DNA of 13,869 bases from an uncultured Mycoplasmatota bacterium (GCA_900546745.1 URDT01000033.1:1-13869), one strand, 5' to 3'. Shown: positions 7,634 to 13,515, numbered from the stretch's first letter. Translations and numbers: made by a program. Notes: a model not told the origin generated them from the letters alone.

Positions 7634-8961
7634 TATTTCTCACCTCTTGTCATTAATTCATGAAAAGGTTCTACATAATCAAAATTTAAAATGGCGTAGA
7701 TATCTCCTTTTGTTTTTTTCTTAATATAAGTTGTAGCTTTTTCTAATGTATCAAAAGGAACGATTTTAGATGAATCAATTCCAGCATAGTTCATTCTAGT
7801 AGCAATATCAAATTCATTTAATCCTATGCATACAACTTTATCAATATTGTGTTTGGTTAATATCTCAAAATCTATATCATATAGCCAAGAGATATCATTA
7901 AATTCATATCTTCTACTAATTTCTTTCCAACCAATTACGATTGTTTTTAACGATTTTTCACGATCAATAAACAATAATGATTGATTGAAAGTGCTACTAT
8001 TTTCATTTTTATTATTTAATATAATCATATTTCTTTGCTCTATTTTATAAATATTCATGTTTTTTCCATTTGAATTTAGGTTGTTAATAGCAGCTACAAT
8101 GATATGCTCATTAATTCCAATTTCTTTTGTAATGGTATAAGCAGCAAGAGTATTATAAATATTATATAGCATGGTAGATGGTAAATGAATTTCATTGTCA
8201 TTTAATAGAATTTTTTGATTTTTATAGTCTATTTTTGTACATACATTTGTAGCATTAGGTCTTTTAAAAGAACAATTAGGGCAATGATAATCTCCAATTT
8301 CTTCAAAATTATAATATCGATATTCTAACTTTGTATGACATTTCGGACAATATATAAAATTTAAGTTTTCAAATTTACTTTTGGTATAAGAAAATTTATT
8401 TTTTTCAATACTGTAATAGGTAACAGGATTTTTTTTCTTCATTACAAATTTTTGTAACATCGGATCATCAGCATTTAAAATTAAATGCATATCACTAGTA
8501 ATTGCTTTTTCAATTTCATGAAATACCAAATCAAAATGTCCTTGTCGTGGTGGCTGATCTCTTGTAATATTTGTAATTACTACGTGTGTTGGTTTTAAAT
8601 AAGGAAATACATATTTTGTATAACGTTCATCCACTTCAGCAACAATTATATCTGCTTTAATATTTCCTTTTAAATCACTATGTTCGATTAATAAGGAAGC
8701 AATTCCAGCATCTAGATTAGAACCTTTATCATTATGAGCAACTATCATATGATTTTCTAAAGCTATAGCAGATATCATACCTGTTACGCTTCCTTTTCCA
8801 GAAGAGCCTGTTACGGCTACTACTTTTTCTGGATAATGAAATTTACCTAAGAATTTTGGATTCATTTTTAAGGCTATCTGACCAGGGAGAGAAGAACCTC
8901 TTCCTATTTTTTTTAAAATTGATTGAATTAATTTACAAATTATTAATTGAATAGACAACAT
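7633..8961 (-). CDS. murT: MurT-like Mur ligase, partner of GatD
   Basis: MurT is the Mur-ligase-type subunit that activates the D-Glu carboxylate of lipid II with ATP for amidation. Features over 442 residues: the Mur central domain with P-loop TGSSGKGS (51-58), IVAEVDE (106-112) and NITRDQ (131-136); a four-cysteine zinc ribbon typical of MurT (Cys205, Cys208, Cys227, Cys230); PSTMLYNIYNTLAAY (261-275); and a C-terminal MurT domain (DUF1727) with NDISWLYD (355-362), where Asp356 probably matches the Asp that completes the GatD triad in Staphylococcus. The P-loop is unusual: Mur ligases have GTNGKTS or similar, and here Gly57 follows Lys56. Motifs around GKNMNIYKIE and NNKNENSS (usually GR.E and KNPAG) are also altered. 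GAGGTG precedes ATG 8959-8961. The start codon of gatD overlaps its stop. Confidence 0.87.
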   Translation of the reverse strand: MLSIQLIICKLIQSILKKIGRGSSLPGQIALKMNPKFLGKFHYPEKVVAVTGSSGKGSVTGMISAIALENHMIVAHNDKGSNLDAGIASLLIEHSDLKGNIKADIIVAEVDERYTKYVFPYLKPTHVVITNITRDQPPRQGHFDLVFHEIEKAITSDMHLILNADDPMLQKFVMKKKNPVTYYSIEKNKFSYTKSKFENLNFIYCPKCHTKLEYRYYNFEEIGDYHCPNCSFKRPNATNVCTKIDYKNQKILLNDNEIHLPSTMLYNIYNTLAAYTITKEIGINEHIIVAAINNLNSNGKNMNIYKIEQRNMIILNNKNENSSTFNQSLLFIDREKSLKTIVIGWKEISRRYEFNDISWLYDIDFEILTKHNIDKVVCIGLNEFDIATRMNYAGIDSSKIVPFDTLEKATTYIKKKTKGDIYAILNFDYVEPFHELMTRGEK

Positions 8962-9017
8962 AAAAACACCTCTTTTTTAGAATATCACAATTTTTATAAT
9001 AATCATAGAATTATAAG

Positions 9018-9044
9018 AAAAAAAGATAACAATAAGTTATCTTT
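9018..9044 (-). terminator. Intrinsic terminator after the putative surface protein gene
   Basis: 9-bp stem AAAGATAAC (9022-9030) with GTTATCTTT (9036-9044), loop AATAA, followed on the minus strand by a T run. It isolates the upstream gene from murT-gatD. Confidence 0.85.
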
Positions 9045-9051
9045 GTAGATT

Positions 9052-9969
9052 CTATTTATCAATTGGTTCTGTAGAAACCCAATAATATGTACCTGATGAG
9101 CTTTTCTTGAATGTATGTTTATAAGTGATGGCATTTTTTTCAATTGATTCATCTATATCAAATACACTGTTTGTATTTCCAAAATCATAAGGATATACGG
9201 TGTCAACAATACTTGTTTCAGAATCTGGTGATGGATATATTTTAAATTGAAGCTGAATAGAAGAATCTTTAGAATATTCTTCTAAATTTTCAAAATGAAC
9301 ATATACATATTTCTCATAAATATATATGTAATCCCCATCTTGTTCTGCTTTTTCAATCTTTTTATCTGCGTAATTTCCAAAAATGGAACCTCCACCACTA
9401 TTTGTACAATAATATATATTATCTTGTAATTTACAGTTTAAAAGTCCACTACCTTGAAAACTATCTAATTTTTGAAAATACTGTTCTGAACCAAAAGCTC
9501 TTTTTACACTATCTTTTAACATATCAGCATCAATAAGTGTTTCACAATCGCCATATTCTTCCCAACATTTATAATTCATACCATCAATTTCTTTTGTGCT
9601 ATAAGCATATAAAGGAATATGATTATAAGAATTAACAACTAAATTACCATCTATATATGTTGGTTTATAATCTTTCATCATTCTTTCAACGCCAATTCCT
9701 AAAATTACATTTTGTGGAATATCTAAAATAGTCATTTTTTTGCCTTGATAAATATTAAAATTTACAGACCAGCTTGGAATATTTGGAACATTTATCATTA
9801 GACTACTGACAAATGTACGATCACTTATGTCTAATTCTACTACTTTACTAGAGTTAGTATTATTCTGACTTTTATTATCATCTTTTTTATGATTTATTTG
9901 ACTATATCCAAAATAAACACCTGTTGCTACTACAATTATTACTAAAACGGCTATTAAAACTTTTTTCAC
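9052..9969 (-). CDS. Membrane-anchored extracellular protein of unknown function, behind a poly-G promoter
   Basis: Not recognised. The start is GTG at 9967-9969, chosen because AGGAG lies seven bases upstream. Residues 1-22 are an uncleaved-looking hydrophobic anchor (Lys2-Lys3, then LIAVLVIIVVATGVYF), followed by a Lys/Asn/Ser-rich linker (about 23-43) and a roughly 260-residue domain. There is no lipobox cysteine. Four Cys (135, 142, 179, 188) form two close pairs, as expected of disulfides outside the cell. The C-terminus is rich in beta-strand patterns and Tyr/Ser/Asp, with KKSSSGTYYW near the end, which suggests a beta-sandwich type domain. The gene is a single-gene unit with its own terminator. 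Its promoter spacer holds ten consecutive G, so expression is likely to switch or be graded by slippage. Confidence 0.85.
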   Translation of the reverse strand: MKKVLIAVLVIIVVATGVYFGYSQINHKKDDNKSQNNTNSSKVVELDISDRTFVSSLMINVPNIPSWSVNFNIYQGKKMTILDIPQNVILGIGVERMMKDYKPTYIDGNLVVNSYNHIPLYAYSTKEIDGMNYKCWEEYGDCETLIDADMLKDSVKRAFGSEQYFQKLDSFQGSGLLNCKLQDNIYYCTNSGGGSIFGNYADKKIEKAEQDGDYIYIYEKYVYVHFENLEEYSKDSSIQLQFKIYPSPDSETSIVDTVYPYDFGNTNSVFDIDESIEKNAITYKHTFKKSSSGTYYWVSTEPIDK

Positions 9970-9994
9970 ACTACTTCTCCTATTCTATATCTAA

Positions 9995-10025
9995 AGTATA
10001 CCCCCCCCCCGAGTCTTTTTGTCAA
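9995..10025 (-). promoter_or_regulatory. Sigma-A promoter with a G10 tract in the spacer
   Basis: On the minus strand TTGACA (10020-10025, perfect) and TATACT (9995-10000) are separated by 19 bases, the last ten of which are G. The optimal spacing of 17 would need eight G. The start codon lies 25 bases downstream of the -10, leaving a short leader that includes AGGAG. Confidence 0.8.
10001..10010. repeat. Homopolymer tract of ten C (G on the minus strand)
   Basis: Ten consecutive C in strongly AT-rich DNA; with G and C each near 14%, this is not expected by chance. Such tracts are hotspots of slipped-strand mispairing and are also a known site of sequencing length error, so the exact count should be treated with caution. 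Confidence 0.9.
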
Positions 10026-10038
10026 GAGGAGATTTTGT

Positions 10039-10069
10039 AAAAAAATATAGAGTTATTTATGTACTCTAT
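10039..10069 (-). terminator. Intrinsic terminator of the small coiled-coil gene
   Basis: 7-bp stem ATAGAGT (10047-10053) with ACTCTAT (10063-10069), then seven T on the minus strand. It overlaps the stop codon of the coiled-coil gene, and its T run is 13 bases before the -35 of the poly-G promoter. Confidence 0.8.
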
Positions 10070-10394
10070 GTTGTTGTTCAGAAACTTGATATAAAGTTTG
10101 ATCAATCTCGCTAATTAAATTACTAACCTCACGAATACGTTTTTGAATCTTTGCTACTTCATCATCCGTATAAAAATAATCCTTAACTTGTTGTGAATCT
10201 CTTTTTAATTCATTTAATTTCTTTAATCTTTCATTTCTAGAAAAAATCTTTTTCCACAAGGATTGATTTTTAATTTCCTGCTCTTTTTTGGCAACTTCCT
10301 GTAACATAGCATTTTGAATATTTCCTAGCTGTAATAGTAGTTTGTTGTATTCTTTTTGTAACTCATTTCTTTTTTCTATTAGTTGTTCATTCAT
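10053..10394 (-). CDS. Small coiled-coil protein of unknown function
   Basis: Not recognised. The 113 residues are almost wholly charged or polar with heptad-like Leu/Ile spacing at about 1-45 and 80-110, with no signal peptide or membrane segment, so this is probably a cytoplasmic helical-hairpin or oligomeric protein. A more basic middle (SLWKKIFSRNERLKKL, 45-60) separates the two helices. The start is ATG 10392-10394 with AGGATGTGAT just upstream. It lies 45 bases after spoVAE, whose 3' hairpin overlaps this gene's candidate promoter, so it may be expressed separately or by read-through from spoVA. Proximity to sporulation genes is the only hint of function and is weak. Confidence 0.75.
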   Translation of the reverse strand: MNEQLIEKRNELQKEYNKLLLQLGNIQNAMLQEVAKKEQEIKNQSLWKKIFSRNERLKKLNELKRDSQQVKDYFYTDDEVAKIQKRIREVSNLISEIDQTLYQVSEQQHRVHK

Positions 10395-10413
10395 ACTATC
10401 ACATCCTATTATT

Positions 10414-10443
10414 AGTATATAACAAAAAGACCAAAAAATTCAA
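10414..10443 (-). promoter_or_regulatory. Sigma-A promoter candidate for the coiled-coil gene
   Basis: On the minus strand TTGAAT (10438-10443), an 18-base spacer and TATACT (10414-10419), 19 bases from the start codon. The -35 overlaps the spoVAE stop codon and the loop of the spoVA terminator. Confidence 0.45.
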
Positions 10444-10452
10444 TCTTTTGGT
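10424..10452 (-). terminator. Intrinsic terminator of the spoVA operon
   Basis: 7-bp stem ACCAAAA (10430-10436) with TTTTGGT (10446-10452), loop of 9, then CTTTTT on the minus strand. It overlaps the end of spoVAE. The stem is modest, so read-through is possible. Confidence 0.55.
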
Positions 10453-10790
10453 TTAAAAATAAATGATAAAAAGAAGGAAATGACAATAGCAGAAATGATT
10501 CCCGAAGAAGTCAAATCAAACATCCCCATAGCAAGTCCAATAATGCCATATTCACTAGCCTTTTCTAAAGCCCCATGAATTAATAAATGGCCAAAGCTTG
10601 TAATAGGAACTAATGCTCCTCCACCTGCCCATAATACTATTTTGTCATATAAACTAAAAACATCTAGAAAAGCTCCAACTACTACAAATATTGTAGTGAT
10701 ATGTCCAGCAGTAAGAGTAGTATTATCTAAAATAATTTGCCCTATTAAACACACTAATCCTGCAAATAGAAACGCATTTAAATAAATCAT
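10440..10790 (-). CDS. spoVAE: Stage V sporulation protein AE (SpoVAEB type)
   Basis: A small integral membrane component of the SpoVA channel, which moves Ca-dipicolinate into the forespore and releases it at germination. The 116 residues match the family length, with an N-terminal segment (NAFLFAGLVCLIGQIILDNT), the conserved GGGALVPITSFGHLLIHG (56-73) and a C-terminal hydrophobic helix. It is paralogous to SpoVAC (compare GLIVPITGFAH there). The start codon overlaps the spoVAD stop as ATGA, so translation is coupled. Confidence 0.93.
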   Translation of the reverse strand: MIYLNAFLFAGLVCLIGQIILDNTTLTAGHITTIFVVVGAFLDVFSLYDKIVLWAGGGALVPITSFGHLLIHGALEKASEYGIIGLAMGMFDLTSSGIISAIVISFFLSFIFKPKD

Positions 10791-11776
10791 TCTATTACCT
10801 CCAAACTAATTGCATGAGCAATTCCTGGAATTGTCATATGTTCATTTACCATGGCTGGAGAATGTAAAGCTCCTGTTGCTATTAATAATACTTTTTTCAA
10901 TTCCTTTTTTTGCATTTTAGAAAATATATAAGCATACGTTACAAGTGGAGCACAAGCTGGTCCACTTCCTCCAGCATAAACAGGTTGCTTATCAATATCA
11001 AATATCATACTTGCTGTATCATCATAATTTTTTAAATCAATATGATATTCTTCTTTTAAATAATCTTTTAAAATATCCTTTCCATATCGTCCCAGATCAC
11101 CACTTAAAATTAAATCATAATCTTCTGCTTTTCTTCCAGTATCTTTTAAATGTTTCATTAGTACTTCTCCACAAGCTGGAGCCATAACAGCTCCCATGTT
11201 GTATACATCTTTAATTCCCAAATCAATTACTTTACCAATTGTGGCACTCTCTACTTTGATACCTTCTTTTTCATTTGTTAAATAGGCAGTTGCTGCTCCT
11301 GTCGTTGTAAATGTTGTGGTTTTAGGCTTTGGTCCACCATATTCAACGGGATATCTAAATTGTTTTTCTGCTCCACTATTGTGAGAAGAAGCAGAACAAA
11401 TTACATTTTTAATCTGCTTTGCTTCTAACATATTAGAAGCTATAATCAATCCTTCTACACTAGTTGCACAAGCATTAAATATTCCAAAATAAGGAATTTG
11501 TAACCTACTAGCAGCATAGTTAGAAGCAACAGTTTGATTTAATAAGTCACCAGAGATAAAAAGATCAATATCAGAAGATTGTTTACCTGCTTTTTTTAAT
11601 AAAATAGAAACCGATTCTTCAATTAGTTTAGTTTCTGCTTGTTCCCAAGTTTTTGTTCCAAAATAGAAATCTTGATAACTTTTATCAAAATATTCTCCAA
11701 GAGGTCCTTGTTTTTCTAATTTTCCTGTAACGGTTGCCCATTTATTGATATAAACGTTTTGATAATAAAATGTCAT
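10787..11776 (-). CDS. spoVAD: Stage V sporulation protein AD
   Basis: SpoVAD is a thiolase/ketoacyl-synthase-fold protein that binds dipicolinic acid in the forespore and works with SpoVAC and SpoVAE. The 329 residues show the family pattern: N-terminal strand with KTWEQAE, then the nucleophile-elbow region GIFNACATSVEGL (98-110, Cys103), TTTGAATAYL (about 158-167), a dimer/binding region with LGRYGKDI, and the late GGSGPACAPL and TGALHSP motifs. The length equals the usual size. ATGA overlaps at both ends tie it to spoVAC and spoVAE in one operon. Confidence 0.96.
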   Translation of the reverse strand: MTFYYQNVYINKWATVTGKLEKQGPLGEYFDKSYQDFYFGTKTWEQAETKLIEESVSILLKKAGKQSSDIDLFISGDLLNQTVASNYAASRLQIPYFGIFNACATSVEGLIIASNMLEAKQIKNVICSASSHNSGAEKQFRYPVEYGGPKPKTTTFTTTGAATAYLTNEKEGIKVESATIGKVIDLGIKDVYNMGAVMAPACGEVLMKHLKDTGRKAEDYDLILSGDLGRYGKDILKDYLKEEYHIDLKNYDDTASMIFDIDKQPVYAGGSGPACAPLVTYAYIFSKMQKKELKKVLLIATGALHSPAMVNEHMTIPGIAHAISLEVIE

Positions 11777-12219
11777 ATTGCCCCCTCAAATAATAATAAT
11801 CGAACTAGTCCAAATACATAGGCACTAACCACTCCAAAAATAATTACAGAGCCTGCTAATTTAAACATATTTGCTCCTAATCCTGTTACCATTCCTTCTT
11901 TTCTATATTCTAAGGCAGCACTCATCATAGCATGGGCAAACCCAGTAATAGGAACTATTAAACCCGCTTTTGCGAAATTGACCCAACTATCAAAAAATCC
12001 AAAGCATGTTAATAAACATCCTATAAAAATAAGAGTAATAATCATAAATGTTCCAGCTTCTGTTGTTGGAATATTTAAATAATAAGCATACAATTCTACT
12101 AAAAATTGACCAATCATTCCCATTATTCCACCGATTATAAAAGCAATAATTCCATTTTTTAATCGATCTTCTTTTGGTTTATGTTTTTTTACAATTTCTT
12201 GATATTTCTTTTTTTCCAT
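11773..12219 (-). CDS. spoVAC: Stage V sporulation protein AC
   Basis: A membrane component of the SpoVA dipicolinate channel; in Bacillus subtilis SpoVAC acts as a mechanosensitive pore. A basic cytoplasmic head (about 1-22) is followed by four hydrophobic segments and the signature AGLIVPITGFAHAMMSAALE. I place the start at ATG 12217-12219 (148 residues) because GGGTGAT lies just before it. The in-frame ATG at 12231 has no ribosome site and would lie at or upstream of the +1 of the sigma-G-like promoter. spoVAA and spoVAB, present in Bacillus, are absent here, as in many other spore formers. It is the first gene of the spoVACDE operon, separated from sigF by a terminator. Confidence 0.95.
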   Translation of the reverse strand: MEKKKYQEIVKKHKPKEDRLKNGIIAFIIGGIMGMIGQFLVELYAYYLNIPTTEAGTFMIITLIFIGCLLTCFGFFDSWVNFAKAGLIVPITGFAHAMMSAALEYRKEGMVTGLGANMFKLAGSVIIFGVVSAYVFGLVRLLLFEGAI

Positions 12220-12234
12220 ATCATCACCCATTTT

Positions 12235-12263
12235 TATTATGATTTTGTTTTCCTTTTTTATAC
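12235..12263 (-). promoter_or_regulatory. Sigma-G-like promoter of the spoVA operon
   Basis: On the minus strand GTATA (12259-12263), a 17-base spacer and CATAATA (12235-12241) fit the sigma-G pattern (GHATR and CATNHTA). The predicted leader is only about ten bases, which is short. spoVA is a forespore operon under sigma-G in Bacillus subtilis, which supports the call. Confidence 0.45.
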
Positions 12264-12290
12264 AAAAAAATTCAACAAATGTTGAATTTA
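12264..12290 (-). terminator. Intrinsic terminator of spoIIAA-sigF
   Basis: 9-bp stem AAATTCAAC (12268-12276) with GTTGAATTT (12281-12289), loop AAAT, then T run on the minus strand. It overlaps the sigF stop codon and splits early (sigF) from late (spoVA) sporulation genes. Confidence 0.8.
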
Positions 12291-12941
12291 AGCTACTATT
12301 TTATCTTTTAAATTTGTTTTAATTTTTGTTAGAGTTCTAGATACTTGAACTTGATTAATATTGGCAATATTGGCGATTTCTTGTTGAGACATTCCTTGCT
12401 CAATGCTATACATTAAAATTTGTTTACTATTTTCATCTAATGAATTCAATGCTTCTTTTAATGATACTAATGTTTCAACATCCAATTGTTTTGAAGGAAT
12501 AATATCATAAAAATTCATTTCTTTACCATCTTCACAAATAGGTTCATCAATACTTTGTAACATATTAACAGTTTTCAAAGCTTGGTTGATTTTAGAAACT
12601 GGTAGTTCTAAAAATTCAGCAATTTCTTCAGAAGTAGGTTGTCGTAAATACTTTTGGCTGAGATAATTTTTTGCTTTTTCAATTGCATTTTTTAATTTTA
12701 CTAGATCACGACTTAGTTTAATTCCTTTATCTTCTCTTACTAGTTTACACATTTCTCCTAAAATAGAAGTAAATGCATAAGTTGTAAATTTTGTATTTGC
12801 ATCTTCTTTATACAGTAATTTTGCTTTAATCAATCCTAAAAAACCAGCTTGAATTAAATCTTCTTTATTTTTATATCCTTCAAAATTCTTAGCAATTCCA
12901 TAAACATAACTAGAGTATTCTAAAATAAATTCATTTGTCAT
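12288..12941 (-). CDS. sigF: Sporulation sigma factor, sigma-F type, shortened N-terminus
   Basis: A sigma-70 family factor of the sporulation branch, expected to direct RNA polymerase to forespore genes. The 217 residues contain region 2 (about 10-70, with DLIQAGFLGLIKA and TKFTTYAFTSILGEM), region 3 (about 75-125, IKLSRDLVKL and PTSEEIAEFLEL) and region 4 (about 165-215) with a helix-turn-helix ending NQVQVSRTL, close to the QVQVSR of Bacillus SigF. Position after a spoIIAA-like gene and before spoVAC argues for sigF over sigG. About 38 N-terminal residues (region 1.2 and the edge of 2.1) are missing compared with Bacillus SigF; AGGAGG six bases before ATG 12939-12941 shows the start is right. 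spoIIAB, which should lie just upstream, is absent. Confidence 0.85.
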   Translation of the reverse strand: MTNEFILEYSSYVYGIAKNFEGYKNKEDLIQAGFLGLIKAKLLYKEDANTKFTTYAFTSILGEMCKLVREDKGIKLSRDLVKLKNAIEKAKNYLSQKYLRQPTSEEIAEFLELPVSKINQALKTVNMLQSIDEPICEDGKEMNFYDIIPSKQLDVETLVSLKEALNSLDENSKQILMYSIEQGMSQQEIANIANINQVQVSRTLTKIKTNLKDKIVA

Positions 12942-12950
12942 TTTTGCCTC

Positions 12951-13295
12951 CTATACTTGAATTAATTTGAATGCAACAAGTTCATTTTGAATTTCTTTAA
13001 TATAATTTAGTAATCTACTTTTTTTCAATCGTTTCCGTACTTCTTCATTAGATAAATCACTAATTAATACCCTTCCTTTATTTTTTTTACTTAATTCGTA
13101 AATATAATATAAAATATTGATTCCTTTCATATCTACTGTTTTTAATTCTTCTAAGTTTATTACAATATTTTTAATTTGATATTCTTTAATAATATGATTT
13201 ACTTCTTTTTCTAATAATGGGCATGTTTCTTTCGTTAAATTACCAATCAAGCGTATAAATAGAATTCCTTTCCGATATTCAATAACAGTATCCAA
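12951..13295 (-). CDS. spoIIAA: SpoIIAA-like STAS-domain protein without the phosphorylation serine
   Basis: A single STAS domain of 114 residues, the size of SpoIIAA, the anti-anti-sigma factor that frees sigma-F by binding SpoIIAB. The fold pattern is clear: GILFIRLIGNLT (10-21), IKNIVINLEEL (41-51), VDMKGINILYYIY (54-66), GRVLISDLS (74-82). In Bacillus SpoIIAA the key motif is DSSG, whose first Ser (58) is phosphorylated by SpoIIAB and dephosphorylated by SpoIIE. Here the same place reads Asp55-Met56-Lys57-Gly58, with no hydroxyl residue. The start is TTG at 13293-13295, supported by GGAAGGTGAT upstream. Nine bases separate it from sigF. The name follows synteny; function is probably altered, perhaps direct contact with sigma-F or a structural role. 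Confidence 0.8.
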   Translation of the reverse strand: MDTVIEYRKGILFIRLIGNLTKETCPLLEKEVNHIIKEYQIKNIVINLEELKTVDMKGINILYYIYELSKKNKGRVLISDLSNEEVRKRLKKSRLLNYIKEIQNELVAFKLIQV

Positions 13296-13328
13296 CAGTA
13301 ATCACCTTCCATAGATACTGTAACACTA

Positions 13329-13357
13329 GTTAAAATGTTTTGATATCATTTCGACAA
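13329..13357 (-). promoter_or_regulatory. Possible Spo0A-dependent promoter of spoIIAA-sigF
   Basis: On the minus strand TTGTCG (13352-13357), 17 bases and TTTAAC (13329-13334); each element matches four of six sigma-A consensus bases. The -35 lies inside a perfect 0A box, as at Spo0A-activated sigma-A promoters. No good sigma-H promoter was seen. Confidence 0.35.
13350..13356 (-). promoter_or_regulatory. 0A box upstream of spoIIAA
   Basis: A perfect TGTCGAA on the minus strand, 54 bases before the spoIIAA start, overlapping the proposed -35 element. Confidence 0.6.
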
Positions 13358-13375
13358 AACTAGATTTTATTTTAA

Positions 13376-13382
13376 ATCGACA
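13376..13382 (-). promoter_or_regulatory. Imperfect second 0A box upstream of spoIIAA
   Basis: TGTCGAT on the minus strand, six of seven bases of the 0A box, 26 bases upstream of the perfect box in the same orientation. Confidence 0.35.
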
Positions 13383-13390
13383 TTTTTAAC

Positions 13391-13421
13391 AAAAAAAAAG
13401 AGATTAAATAATTAATCTCTT
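13391..13421 (-). terminator. Strong intrinsic terminator upstream of spoIIAA
   Basis: 9-bp stem AGAGATTAA (13399-13407) with TTAATCTCT (13412-13420), loop of 4, then a run of eight or more T on the minus strand. It ends the short RNA predicted from the promoter at 13487-13515 and lies about 95 bases before spoIIAA. Confidence 0.85.
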
Positions 13422-13480
13422 CCGTCCTTTGATATAAAGGACATGTAATCGGTTCAAATTTGTGGAACTTAAAACCTTAC
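13391..13480 (-). ncRNA. Predicted ~90-nt small RNA or terminated leader upstream of spoIIA
   Basis: A near-perfect sigma-A promoter points to a start at G13480, and a strong terminator ends near 13391, with no open frame of note between them. The RNA can fold a 5' hairpin (GGUUU pairing with GAACC, in 13450-13476), a 7-bp hairpin (13424-13430 with 13436-13442, loop of five) and the terminator hairpin. I do not recognise a known RNA family, and see no clear antiterminator that would alternate with the terminator stem. It may be a stand-alone small RNA or an attenuator of spoIIAA-sigF. Confidence 0.5.
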
Positions 13481-13486
13481 AAATAA

Positions 13487-13515
13487 AGTATAGCAAACTT
13501 ATTATATTATGTCAA
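13487..13515 (-). promoter_or_regulatory. Strong sigma-A promoter driving the short RNA
   Basis: On the minus strand TTGACA (13510-13515, perfect), a 17-base spacer and TATACT (13487-13492). It lies in the gap after the upstream partial gene and 15 bases from a perfect 0A box. Confidence 0.8.

Noticed and set aside
10945..11187. Plus-strand open frame of 80 codons
   Set aside because: Antisense shadow inside spoVAD, with no ribosome binding site and a His/Leu-rich composition typical of a shadow frame.
12942..12950. A hidden or frameshifted spoIIAB between spoIIAA and sigF
   Set aside because: Only nine bases separate the two genes and they hold the sigF ribosome binding site; there is no room for even a remnant.
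13441..13475. tRNA gene suggested by GGTTCAAAT, which looks like a T-arm
   Set aside because: No complementary T-stem, acceptor stem, anticodon arm or D-arm can be drawn around it on the plus strand.
13391..13480. T-box, preQ1, SRP or other known riboswitch/RNA class for the short RNA
   Set aside because: I could not find the conserved cores of these classes (for example a T-box GGTGG antiterminator or the SRP GGAAG-type loop in its stem context), so no family is assigned.
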